A stretch of DNA of 64,000 nucleotides from Paludibacter sp963678465 (GTDB taxonomy: Bacteria > Bacteroidota > Bacteroidia > Bacteroidales > Paludibacteraceae): assembly GCA_963678465.1 (NCBI GenBank), contig OY782858.1, positions 3,472,001 through 3,536,000 of the forward strand, read 5' to 3'. A program made the translations under genes and the position numbers. The notes beneath the pieces were generated by a model. The model made no database searches and was not told the origin of the DNA. It saw only the letters and a program-made list of their open reading frames with translations. This document shows, piece after piece, positions 52,907 to 61,554 of the stretch (position 1 is its first letter; each line of letters opens with the position of its first letter).

Positions 52907-54445
52907 ATGCAATTAACTCCAACCGAATCATCACATTCAAACAACAAACATTCAGAGACTTTTAGCGAATATCTTACAAAGTTTAAATCAATTTTACAAA
53001 CAGTATTTCACGACGAAAATGATATTAACCTGATGAGCATTCAAAGAGGAATGGAACCCGATGTGCTTCAGAAAATCATGTCATGTCAGCCCATGTCGCT
53101 TGTTATTCCTACCGAATATGGAGGACGTGGTGGAAATGTTCAGGAGAATTTGTTGTTGCTCTCGGCAGCTTCATACGAATCCCTCGCACTGTCGCTCACC
53201 ATGGGCATTAATAGCGCTCTTTTTCTTCAACCGGTGATTAAATACGGGAATGAAGATGTAAAACGAAATGTTTTCGACCGCTTTGTGAAGGAGCAAAATA
53301 TGGGTGGACTCATGATAACCGAGCCGGGATTTGGTAGCGATGCGCTCAATATGCAGACGGCTTATACCGAAAACGATGATCATTATGCTTTAAAAGGGAC
53401 CAAACATTGGGCAGGACTTACCGGACAGGCCGATTTTTGGGTGCTCACAGCACGCAAGCAAACGCCGACGGGTAGTTTGCAACGCGATGTGGATCTGTTT
53501 GTTTGCGATAATTCTGCACACAATCAGAAAATTGTAGTGGATGAGAAATTTGAGAACCTGGGTCTTTATCAGATTCCTTATGGTCGTAATCTATTGGATG
53601 TGAAAATCCCTAAAAATCAGCGATTGATTCCCAAAACAACGGGTGTAATGATGTTGCTCGATTTGTTGCATCGCAGCCGTTTACAGTTTCCGGGCATGGC
53701 ACTTGGTTTTGTAAAGCGCATGCTCGATGAGGCCATAGCGCACTGTCAACAACGCATGGTGAGTGGTAAAAATCTGTTTTCCTACGATCAGGTGCAACAG
53801 CATTTAGCGCGCCTGCAGGCTAATTTCACTATTATTTCGGCCCTGAGTATCAAAAGCAGTGAGTTGGCTGATCTAAAAAATGATTTACAACCTTTTGGTT
53901 TGGAGGCTAATATAGTCAAAACAATCAGCACTGATTTGATGCAGGAATCTGCTCAGACTTTGGTGCAACTGGTGGGAGCCGAAGCTTACAAACTGAACCA
54001 TATTGGCGGTAGAGGTATTGTAGATAGTCGTCCGTTTCAAATTTTCGAAGGCGCCAATGATATTCTTTACAATCAAATCACCGAAGCTATTGTGAAACAA
54101 ATGAAAGCTGTGAAAGAAAGCAATGTTTTTGCTTTCCTGAAGGAACACAAGCTGACGAGCCATGCTGCCGAAAGATTAAAAAACCTGCTGAACTTCAATG
54201 TCGATGCTCAAATGCCGCAACGAAAGTATGTGGAGTTCGGAAAAACGCTCAGCCGTATCGGCTCACTTCATTTGGTGGTTCAATTGGGTGAACTTGGATT
54301 TCGCAAAGATTTGATTGAAAATGCAATCTCAATTCTGCATCAGGAAATTGATCAGTTGATGGCGCAGTTTAATTTCAACCAATCAGCTGTCGTGATTGAA
54401 GATTATAACGAAAACAGTGATTGGTCGAAATTCGTAGTTGCGTAA
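52907..54445 (+). CDS. Acyl-CoA dehydrogenase family protein
   Basis: A 512-residue flavoprotein. Residues 30-150 are the helical N-domain, followed by the FAD/substrate motif MITEPGFGSDALNMQT, a beta domain (KGTKHWAGLTGQADFWVLTARK), and the C-terminal helical domain with DLLHRSRLQFPGMALGFVKRML and FQIFEGANDILYNQI. It oxidises an acyl-CoA at C2-C3 or a related thioester. It has a C-terminal extension of about 90 residues past the usual end. It stands alone, with no electron-transfer flavoprotein or other beta-oxidation genes beside it. Start at 52907 is inferred from the promoter-like element. Confidence 0.88.
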   Translation: MQLTPTESSHSNNKHSETFSEYLTKFKSILQTVFHDENDINLMSIQRGMEPDVLQKIMSCQPMSLVIPTEYGGRGGNVQENLLLLSAASYESLALSLTMGINSALFLQPVIKYGNEDVKRNVFDRFVKEQNMGGLMITEPGFGSDALNMQTAYTENDDHYALKGTKHWAGLTGQADFWVLTARKQTPTGSLQRDVDLFVCDNSAHNQKIVVDEKFENLGLYQIPYGRNLLDVKIPKNQRLIPKTTGVMMLLDLLHRSRLQFPGMALGFVKRMLDEAIAHCQQRMVSGKNLFSYDQVQQHLARLQANFTIISALSIKSSELADLKNDLQPFGLEANIVKTISTDLMQESAQTLVQLVGAEAYKLNHIGGRGIVDSRPFQIFEGANDILYNQITEAIVKQMKAVKESNVFAFLKEHKLTSHAAERLKNLLNFNVDAQMPQRKYVEFGKTLSRIGSLHLVVQLGELGFRKDLIENAISILHQEIDQLMAQFNFNQSAVVIEDYNENSDWSKFVVA

Positions 54446-54474
54446 ACGACAATTCTATAAAAAAACTATTTTAG

Positions 54475-54518
54475 CTCTCCCTGTCTCTTTCTTAGAAGAG
54501 GGCTGGGGAGAGTTTTTT
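54475..54518. terminator. Convergent terminator, partly within a gene
   Basis: CTCTCCC (54475-54481) pairs with GGGAGAG (54506-54512) with an inner CTCTT/AAGAG stem, and a T-run follows on the plus strand. It serves the acyl-CoA dehydrogenase gene and overlaps the last codons of the converging gene. Confidence 0.55.
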
Positions 54519-56006
54519 ATATGCTTTTCCCATAGATTCAAGTACGTCGCCGGCCAACAAGGATTGTTCGGATGTTGTTTCTAAAGCCAAATCGCCGGCA
54601 AAACCATGTAGGTAAACGCCCAGTATTGCTGCATTTTCAGGCGTATAACCTTGTGCCAGCAGTCCGCCCAAAATTCCGGTAAGCACATCCCCCGTTCCGG
54701 CAGTTGCCATTCCCGGATTTCCTGTGCTGTTGAAAATAAGTTGTCCATCGGCCATAGCTATCATTGTATGAGCGCCTTTCAGTACAATAATCATCCTGAG
54801 TTGCTGCGCTTTTTCACTGGCTAACAGCATTCTTTTGTAATGTGAGTCAGTTTTGCCAAATATCCGTTCAAATTCCTTTGGGTGGGGAGTGAGGATGCTA
54901 TTGGCCGGAATTTTATCAAGTAAATTTTTGTTTTCAGAAATCAGATTCAACGCATCTGCATCGATGACGCAGGGTTTTTGTATTTGCGAAAGCAATTGCT
55001 CCAGGGCTTCGGCTGTTTCAGCTTTTTGTCCAATGCCGGGTCCGATGGCCACTGCACTATAATTTTTTAATTCAGGAAATTCAGTAATTATGTCTGAGTT
55101 TTTGTCCGAATGAAAAATGGCTTCGGGGATGGCGGTTTGTACAATGACCCGATTGCATTCGGCGCTGTGAATGCTAACAAGACCAACGCCACTGCGCAAA
55201 GCAGCTTTCCCCGAAAGTACTGCGGCTCCTGCCATGTCCCTGCTTCCTGCGAGCAACAGCAAATGTCCGAATGTGCCTTTGTTCGAGAATTTCGGACGGT
55301 GAGCTATGATTTGACTTACTTCAGCTTTTTCTAAATACTGAAACCGGCTTTCGGTGTCGGCTATTCCTGTCGGATGAATGCCGATATCAAGTATCTGCCA
55401 TTCCCCGGCAAACACGCCGCTATCGGGAAGCAGGAAAGCTAATTTTGGAAATTGAAGGGTGAGCGTATGATTTGCTTTTACAATCGGAACGGTCAGGTCG
55501 GCATTTTCTTCGCCCTGTAATCCTGAAGGTATATCGATTGAAATGATTGTGTTGCCGGTGCTGTTCATCCAATTTACTGCATCGGCATAAATTCCCTGTA
55601 GCGGACGTGTGAGTCCCGATCCAAAAAGCCCATCGATAAGAATGGTGTTCGGAAAAATTTCAGGAGCTGTAAACGCTTTCTCAATTTCGATGATGTGTTC
55701 TGCATGTTCAGCTTTAAGCAAGATCAGTTTTTCTTCGCAATCGGCTGATAATTTGCCTGTATGGAGCAACAACACTTTTACGTACATTTCTGTATTTAAA
55801 AGTTTTGTGGCGAGGGCTAATGCATCGCCACCGTTGTTTCCCGGACCGGCTATAACGAGAATTGGCTTTTTGTAATCAAAAGTCAGAATATAGCTTTTGA
55901 AAAGAGCAAGTACTGCCCGTTCCATTAAATCAGATGAAGTGATTGGCTCTTCTACAATTGTGTATTGGTCGAGTTGTTTGATTTGAGGGGTGCTGAAGAA
56001 TTTCAT
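54492..56006 (-). CDS. nnrDE: Bifunctional NAD(P)HX epimerase/dehydratase
   Basis: A 504-residue repair enzyme. The N-terminal epimerase half (about 1-210, YjeF_N) has GPGNNGGDALALA. The C-terminal ATP/ADP-dependent dehydratase half (about 225-500, carbohydrate-kinase type) has LLLAGSRDMAGAAVLSGKAALRSG, AIGPGIGQ, and GNPGMATAGTGDVLTGILGG. Together they restore damaged hydrated NADH and NADPH. The start at 56006 (MKFFSTPQIKQLDQYT) fits the family; 19 extra upstream codons are open but unlike it. Confidence 0.93.
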   Translation of the reverse strand: MKFFSTPQIKQLDQYTIVEEPITSSDLMERAVLALFKSYILTFDYKKPILVIAGPGNNGGDALALATKLLNTEMYVKVLLLHTGKLSADCEEKLILLKAEHAEHIIEIEKAFTAPEIFPNTILIDGLFGSGLTRPLQGIYADAVNWMNSTGNTIISIDIPSGLQGEENADLTVPIVKANHTLTLQFPKLAFLLPDSGVFAGEWQILDIGIHPTGIADTESRFQYLEKAEVSQIIAHRPKFSNKGTFGHLLLLAGSRDMAGAAVLSGKAALRSGVGLVSIHSAECNRVIVQTAIPEAIFHSDKNSDIITEFPELKNYSAVAIGPGIGQKAETAEALEQLLSQIQKPCVIDADALNLISENKNLLDKIPANSILTPHPKEFERIFGKTDSHYKRMLLASEKAQQLRMIIVLKGAHTMIAMADGQLIFNSTGNPGMATAGTGDVLTGILGGLLAQGYTPENAAILGVYLHGFAGDLALETTSEQSLLAGDVLESMGKAYKKLSPALF

Positions 56007-56138
56007 ATTGTTCTTGTGATTTTTGATGTTATATACTGGTGTCAGAAGATTAACTTTTTTCAAAAAAACAGAATGAACTTTTAATTAAAATCGGGTCGAA
56101 GTAAAATACTTAAAAATATTTGTATTGAATTTGTTGAC

Positions 56139-56169
56139 AATGGAATGCGCATTTACAGCGCATTCCATT
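56139..56169. terminator. Hairpin over the rlmF stop codon
   Basis: A perfect 12-base stem, AATGGAATGCGC at 56139-56150 with its complement at 56158-56169, and a 7-base loop that contains the rlmF TAA stop. There is no proper T-run on the minus strand, so it may be a weak terminator or an RNA-stabilising 3' end. Confidence 0.5.
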
Positions 56170-57148
56170 TTGTGTCCTGCCACTTTTTTTGTTGAGCCTT
56201 ATTCAAAAATGACCAGGCTACAATTCGGCTTACTTTTGTTCCCTGACCCATTAGTATTGTTTTTATTTCAACCGCTCCGGCCTGTTTTATGGCTTCGAGA
56301 ATGGGAGCAAGGTGGTCTTTTTTGGCCACGAGGGTCGAAAACCAGTAACAATTCGTAGAGAATTGTTTGCTCTGTCTGATCATGTCGCGTACAAAACGTA
56401 CCTCGCCGCCTTCGCACCACAATTCGTTGTTTTGTCCACCGAAATTCAAAACCGGAGTTGTTATCTTTTTTTTATTCAGACTGCTTATCTTTTTTAATGT
56501 TTCCCTTTCCGACTCTTCAGCCGAACTGTGGAATGGCGGATTACATATTGTAATGTCAATAGGTTCTGAACGTTCCATAACGCCGTGAAAAATGTCTTTT
56601 GGGTTTTCCTGCAATCGCAGGGTGATGTTTTTTGTCAGAAATTCATTCTCCTGAATGATTTTTTGAGCAGATGCAAGTGCTTTTGGATCAATTTCGGAAC
56701 CAATAAACGACCAGCCATACTCTTTTTGCCCAATGATGGGGTAAATGCAACTGGCACCAACTCCAATGTCCATGCACTTCACTTTATTGCCAACAGGAAT
56801 TTTCCCGTTGTTCGAACTTCCCAACAATTCGGCGATATGATGAATGTAATCGGCTCTGCCGGGAATAGGCGGGCAAAGATAACCGGTGGGAATCGCCCAG
56901 TTTTCTACCGAATAATAGGTTTGAAGCAATGCTTTGTTGAGCCATTTAACGGCTTTGGGGTTGGCAAAATCAATTGACTCATCGCCATGTGCGTTGATTT
57001 TTACATATTTTGCCAGTTCAGGACAAGTTTTTATCAATGTCCCGAAATCGTAACGATCCCGATGTTTGTTGCGCGGGTGTAAAACGGCTTTTTCAATAAT
57101 TTTTTCCTTCCCTTTTTGCATTGGTCGGGTTGATGTTGTGTCTGTCAT
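56153..57148 (-). CDS. rlmF: 23S rRNA (adenine-1618-N6)-methyltransferase RlmF
   Basis: A 331-residue methyltransferase. The SAM-binding region (CMDIGVGASCIYPIIG, about 125-140) and the N6-adenine catalytic motif ICNPPFHSS identify it, as do the opening KAVLHPRNKHRDRYDF and the line YSVENWAIPTGYLCPPIPGRADYIHHIA. It modifies A1618 of 23S rRNA. It is a stand-alone gene facing away from the MarR regulator. Confidence 0.93.
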   Translation of the reverse strand: MTDTTSTRPMQKGKEKIIEKAVLHPRNKHRDRYDFGTLIKTCPELAKYVKINAHGDESIDFANPKAVKWLNKALLQTYYSVENWAIPTGYLCPPIPGRADYIHHIAELLGSSNNGKIPVGNKVKCMDIGVGASCIYPIIGQKEYGWSFIGSEIDPKALASAQKIIQENEFLTKNITLRLQENPKDIFHGVMERSEPIDITICNPPFHSSAEESERETLKKISSLNKKKITTPVLNFGGQNNELWCEGGEVRFVRDMIRQSKQFSTNCYWFSTLVAKKDHLAPILEAIKQAGAVEIKTILMGQGTKVSRIVAWSFLNKAQQKKWQDTKWNAL

Positions 57149-57277
57149 TTTGCAAAGATAGACATTCTAAATTGTAAAAGCTTAGGATTTAAAGAAAAGA
57201 GAGAGTGAATTTTTACTAATTTTATCCAGCGGTTTTGTAGTTTTGAAAAATAATTTTATATAAAACCGGAAATAATG

Positions 57278-57307
57278 TTTGTAGTTAGTAGAAACTAACT
57301 ATATTTG
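57278..57307 (+). promoter_or_regulatory. Promoter of marR with an embedded operator
   Basis: TTTG at 57278-57281, an 18-base spacer and TATATTTG at 57300-57307 form a near-ideal Bacteroidota promoter; the marR start follows 4 bases later. Between the boxes is an 8-base inverted repeat TAGTTAGT/ACTAACTA (57282-57301) with a 4-base centre. A repressor bound there would block the promoter. Confidence 0.75.
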
Positions 57308-57311
57308 CAGC

Positions 57312-57728
57312 ATGGAAAAATTAATAAATATCATCTCAGGTTTATCCACACTCATTGGTAATACCGAAGAAGAGGCGAAAGAGCAATTCAATTTGTTTCA
57401 GCTCACTTCCCATCAAATGCATTACCTGGAAACAATACATTTACTTGATAATCCAAATATTACTGAACTGGCCTTGCAGCTTAGACTCTCTAAGCCAACT
57501 GTTAAAGTGGCTATTGATAAATTAATTGAGAAAGAATATGTATATAAAATCCGTTCGGATGAGGACAGACGAAGTGCGCATCTTCATTTAACGGAAAAAG
57601 GAAAGTTGATCAATCATATGCATGAATATGCGCATAAACGTATTGCTGAAACCATTCTTAGAAAATTGAATAACGACGAGCTTAAAACGCTTGAAGACCT
57701 ATTAACTAAAGTATTAGTTGATAAATAA
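57312..57728 (+). CDS. MarR-family transcriptional regulator
   Basis: A 138-residue winged-helix regulator. The recognition region (ELALQLRLSKPTVKVAIDKLIEKEYVYKIRSDEDRRSAHLHLTEKG, about 56-98) holds the DRR wing typical of MarR. Dimerisation helices flank it. It sits 52 bases ahead of a P-type ATPase gene, and the same inverted repeat occurs in front of both genes, so it likely represses itself and the ATPase. Confidence 0.9.
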   Translation: MEKLINIISGLSTLIGNTEEEAKEQFNLFQLTSHQMHYLETIHLLDNPNITELALQLRLSKPTVKVAIDKLIEKEYVYKIRSDEDRRSAHLHLTEKGKLINHMHEYAHKRIAETILRKLNNDELKTLEDLLTKVLVDK

Positions 57729-57745
57729 TTTTTTTTATTTACATG

Positions 57746-57761
57746 GTTAGTATGCACTAAC
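57746..57761. promoter_or_regulatory. Second MarR-type operator, ahead of the ATPase
   Basis: GTTAGT-ATGC-ACTAAC, the same arms and 4-base spacing as the site in the marR promoter (GTTAGT-AGAA-ACTAAC). It lies 20 bases ahead of the ATPase ATG. Confidence 0.7.
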
Positions 57762-57780
57762 TATATTAAGCGAATTGAAA

Positions 57781-60318
57781 ATGAAAACAACATTTCAAAC
57801 CGAAAAGCTCAAAGGGCTTACGTATCAGGAAGTTGAGAAAAAACTTGCCAGTCAAGGGTATAACGAATTACCCTCGTCAAAACCAAAAAATGTTTTTCAA
57901 ATAGCATTGGGAGTCGTCAAAGAACCCATGTTTTTACTTCTGGTTGCCTGTGGAACGCTTTACCTTCTGTTAGGCGATGTACAGGAAGGCCTGATGCTAC
58001 TCAGTTTTGTGTTTGTGGTGATGGGAATTGAGTTTTTTCAGGAAAAAAAGACCGAAAAAGCATTGGATGCACTGAAGGATCTCGCCAGCCCGCGAGCGCT
58101 GGTGATACGCGATGGCGAAACAATTCGCATTGCGGGACGGGATGTTGTAACCGACGATATAGTGGTGTTGCAGGAAGGTGACCGTGTTCCGGCGGATGCA
58201 GTGGTCGTTAGCTGTATCAACCTTTCGGCCGACGAATCGTTGTTGACAGGCGAACCCGTGCCAGTGAGCAAAAGAGAATGGAAAACGGGAGATGCTGCTT
58301 TTACGCCCGGCGGAGATGACTTGCCTATCGTTTATTCCGGTTCTATGATTGTGCAGGGCAATGGTATTGTGAGGGTTGTGGCCACTGCGTTAAATACCGA
58401 AATAGGTAAAATAGGGAAGGCGTTGCAGTCGGTGAAGGATGAGCCAACTCAACTAAAACGGGAAATGGGAACTTTGGTGAAAAGGTTGGCCATCATCGGA
58501 GTTGTGATGTGTGTGTTGGTCATTGCCATCTACACCCTTACAAGAGGTGATTTGTTGAATGGTTTTTTGGCAGGTATTACGCTTGCCATGGCCATGTTGC
58601 CCGAAGAATTTCCTGTTGTACTCACCATATTTTTGGCGCTTGGCGCATGGCGCATGTCCAAAAAAAATGTGCTTACACGTCATCCGGCGGCTGTTGAAAC
58701 ATTGGGTTCGGCCACAGTACTTTGTACCGATAAAACAGGTACTCTGACCCAGAATAAAATGACAGTGACCCGCCTTTATAACGGGAATGATTTTACGGAT
58801 ATAGTTTCGGGTGAAACATTTACCGATCCTTTTCATGAAATCATTGAATACGGTATTTTGTCCAGTCAGGCCAATCCTTTCGACCCGATGGAAAAAGCAA
58901 TTATCAATATAGGGGATCAATTTTTGCAAAATTCGGAACACATTCATGCCGACTGGGTGATGGAAAAAGAGTATGCGTTGTCGAAGGAACTATTGGCAAT
59001 GTCAAGGGTTTTTTCGAATACAGGAACGAAGGAGCAGGTAATTGCCACCAAAGGTGCACCCGAAGCTATTTTCGATCTTTGTCATTTGGATAAAAAGTCG
59101 ATAGAAAAATATGAACAAGCCGTGGCCACGATGGCTTCCACAGGATTAAGGGTACTCGGCGTAGCAAGGGCGAAAATAATTCAGGGCGAACTTCCGGCCA
59201 TTCAACATGATTTTGATTTTGAATTTCTCGGTTTAATAGGTCTTTCGGATCCGATTAGGGAGAATGTGCCGCTTGCTGTGGCCGAATGTTACAAAGCCGG
59301 CATACGTGTGATTATGATTACCGGCGATTATCCGGTGACTGCCACCAATATCGGGAGAGAAATAGGCATCAAAAACCCTGAGCTTTTTATTACCGGCAGC
59401 GAATTGGAACAATTGTCGGAAGATGAACTTTGCAAACGAATAAGTAATGTGAATATCTTTGCCCGTGTAGTGCCCGAGCAGAAATTGAAAATTGTAAATG
59501 CGCTGAAAAAGAACAAAGAAATCGTAGCCATGACGGGCGATGGGGTCAATGATGCACCGGCGCTCAAAGCTGCCAACATTGGTATTGCCATGGGCGAAAA
59601 AGGAACTGATGTGGCGCGCGAAGCTTCGTCGTTGGTGTTGATGGACGATAATTTTTCGTCGATTGTAGGGGCGGTACGAATGGGTCGTAAGATTTTCGAT
59701 AACCTTCAGAAAGCGCTGGCTTATATTTTTGCCATTCACGTGCCCATTGCCGGTTTGTCACTGATTCCTGTGTTTTTTGCCGATATGCCGCTTATTCTTT
59801 GGCCGGTGCATATTGTCTTTCTCGAATTAATTATCGACCCGGCTTGTTCCATTATTTTCGAGGCGGAGAAGGAAGAAAAAAATGTGATGTCGCGACCTCC
59901 AAAAGATATCAACGAACCATTCTTTGGCGCAAAAAAAATACTCTTGAGTTGTAGCCAGGGCATAGGTATCTTGTTGATTTGTTTGCTTGTGTATTTTGTT
60001 GGTCTTAAAATGGGTTACAGCGCCAGCGGTGTGCGAACGCTGACTTTTGTAACGCTGATTATTTCGAACATCGCGGTGATTCTTTCGAACCGATCATGGA
60101 CATCAAATATCTTTACAATATTGTTTACGCCCAATAAAGCTGTGAAATGGGTAGTGGGTGGAGCTGTTTTCTTCCTGATGCTGATCTTGAATATTCCTTT
60201 TTTGCTAGATTTGTTCCAATTTGAACGGATGGGTTGGCTGGAATTATTGGTTTGCACTGCTGCCGGTTTTTCTTCTATTGTTTGGTTCGAAGTTTACAAA
60301 CAAATAAAGAAGGCCTAA
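57781..60318 (+). CDS. P-type cation ATPase, type II (Ca2+-ATPase-like)
   Basis: An 845-residue pump. Motifs: LTGEPVPV actuator loop at about 157-164, PEEFP in segment M4 at 276-280 (usual PEGLP in calcium pumps), the phosphorylation site Asp319 (original count with two extra codons) in DKTGTLT, MTGDGVND hinge, and M5/M6 residues in FLELIIDP that align with the calcium-site Asn/Asp region. Ten membrane segments are evident. Ion choice is uncertain because of the PEEFP change and the Glu in M6; calcium, manganese or another divalent cation is possible. The ATG at 57781 is preferred to a TTG two codons earlier. It is controlled with the MarR gene. Confidence 0.9.
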   Translation: MKTTFQTEKLKGLTYQEVEKKLASQGYNELPSSKPKNVFQIALGVVKEPMFLLLVACGTLYLLLGDVQEGLMLLSFVFVVMGIEFFQEKKTEKALDALKDLASPRALVIRDGETIRIAGRDVVTDDIVVLQEGDRVPADAVVVSCINLSADESLLTGEPVPVSKREWKTGDAAFTPGGDDLPIVYSGSMIVQGNGIVRVVATALNTEIGKIGKALQSVKDEPTQLKREMGTLVKRLAIIGVVMCVLVIAIYTLTRGDLLNGFLAGITLAMAMLPEEFPVVLTIFLALGAWRMSKKNVLTRHPAAVETLGSATVLCTDKTGTLTQNKMTVTRLYNGNDFTDIVSGETFTDPFHEIIEYGILSSQANPFDPMEKAIINIGDQFLQNSEHIHADWVMEKEYALSKELLAMSRVFSNTGTKEQVIATKGAPEAIFDLCHLDKKSIEKYEQAVATMASTGLRVLGVARAKIIQGELPAIQHDFDFEFLGLIGLSDPIRENVPLAVAECYKAGIRVIMITGDYPVTATNIGREIGIKNPELFITGSELEQLSEDELCKRISNVNIFARVVPEQKLKIVNALKKNKEIVAMTGDGVNDAPALKAANIGIAMGEKGTDVAREASSLVLMDDNFSSIVGAVRMGRKIFDNLQKALAYIFAIHVPIAGLSLIPVFFADMPLILWPVHIVFLELIIDPACSIIFEAEKEEKNVMSRPPKDINEPFFGAKKILLSCSQGIGILLICLLVYFVGLKMGYSASGVRTLTFVTLIISNIAVILSNRSWTSNIFTILFTPNKAVKWVVGGAVFFLMLILNIPFLLDLFQFERMGWLELLVCTAAGFSSIVWFEVYKQIKKA

Positions 60319-60366
60319 GTACATGACTAACTGAAGGGTGTTTACTGTCGTGTGTTTGATAATGAT

Positions 60367-60569
60367 AATTTAAACCACAATAGGCACAAAAGTTTTAATG
60401 AAGCACGCAACAGACAAAGTCCTATTGTGTCTGATGTGGTTTAAATTAAAATATTTCTGTGTTTTGTTATATGTTCAAATGCATATAAGTAGAGAATTAA
60501 AACTTACGGTTTTAATGAAGTACGTATCAGGCAAAGTCCTATTGTGTCTAATGTGGTTTAAATTAAAAT
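60367..60569. repeat. Imperfect 61-base direct repeat with inverted arm
   Basis: A 61-base segment occurs at 60392-60452 and again at 60509-60569 (start GTTTTAATGAAG, end TTAAATTAAAAT), with only a few differences and a 117-base period. A 12-base inverse of its end (AATTTAAACCAC) is at 60367-60378. It fills most of the gap after the ATPase gene and suggests an intergenic repeat family; no gene is seen. Confidence 0.85.
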
Positions 60570-60609
60570 GGTCTTTGGGAATCAATAAAACAGTTGCTGA
60601 TATTGTCGG

Positions 60610-61407
60610 TTATCTAATGACAGGCAAAGAAGTTGTTTTCCCTTCGAAAGCGCCTATTCCGAACAAGGCAAAATCATATTTGATAGGATCGGCCGGGTCG
60701 AACGAACGCAAAATAGCCGTGATTTCTTCCACAGCTTTCCAATCGTTTTGTTTCCGGGCAAGAATTCCTAATGCGCGTCCCACATCGCCGGTGTGTACAT
60801 CGAGTGGAAGCATAAGCGCCGACATGGGAATGTTTTTCCACAATCCAAAATCCACTCCGTTCTCGTCGTTGCGCACCATCCAGCGCAGGTACATGTTCAG
60901 TCGCTTGGCGCTCGAATTGGCAGTTACGTCCGATAAATGTTTTCTGACATGAACATCATGGGCGGGTGCTAAAAATATTTTTCTGAAATGCTGTAAAGCG
61001 CTAAATGCACTGTTTTCAAGCAGATATCCATCGCTGAAGACCTGTTCCAACCCTCCGTGATGTTTGTATATATTCTTCAAAGAATGAAGAAAAAACAAAC
61101 AATCATTGCCGTTGAAAGTACGGTGTACGAACTTGCTTACCACCATTTTTTCAGTAGTACTGCTCCCAGTAATAAATGCGTAAGGGTCATTGTCCATCAT
61201 GCCTAACAGTTTGTTAGCATTGCCGATAATGCTTTTCCGTTGCCCCCAGGCTATGGTTGCCGTCAGAAAACCTGCAATTTCTATATCTTCTTTGCGGCTG
61301 AACCGATGAGGAATTTGAATGGGGTCGGTGTCGATAAAATCGGGGTGGTTGTATTGATTTACGCGGTCGTCGAGTAAGTATTTTATGTCTGCAATAGTTG
61401 ATTCCAT
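60610..61407 (-). CDS. TIGR02757-family protein
   Basis: A 265-residue cytoplasmic protein of the TIGR02757/DUF2400 family, known from conserved sequence only. Recognisable lines are FLTATIAWGQRKSIIGNANKLLGMM (about 47-71) and LPLDVHTGDVGRALGILARKQND (about 206-229), plus ALFGIGAFEG near the end. Many copies occur in Bacteroidota. The structure suggests a helical, DNA-glycosylase-like fold, but function is not established. An open frame on the other strand covers most of it and is a shadow. Confidence 0.85.
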   Translation of the reverse strand: MESTIADIKYLLDDRVNQYNHPDFIDTDPIQIPHRFSRKEDIEIAGFLTATIAWGQRKSIIGNANKLLGMMDNDPYAFITGSSTTEKMVVSKFVHRTFNGNDCLFFLHSLKNIYKHHGGLEQVFSDGYLLENSAFSALQHFRKIFLAPAHDVHVRKHLSDVTANSSAKRLNMYLRWMVRNDENGVDFGLWKNIPMSALMLPLDVHTGDVGRALGILARKQNDWKAVEEITAILRSFDPADPIKYDFALFGIGAFEGKTTSLPVIR

Positions 61408-61554
61408 TTTATAATTTTTATACCAATGAAACAGAATCTAGAATGGATTGTTTTGAACCATTTTCTTAAATAAAGTGGCACATCCGAAAGTTCAATCAGT
61501 TGGGCTGTTTCTTCGATACAACACCTTTGAAATTGGTTGTTTCGTATTGAGCCT

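Noticed and set aside
60398..60952. Rightward 184-residue open frame
   Set aside because: It starts in the 61-base direct repeat and then runs antisense through the TIGR02757 gene, which has clear family sequence.
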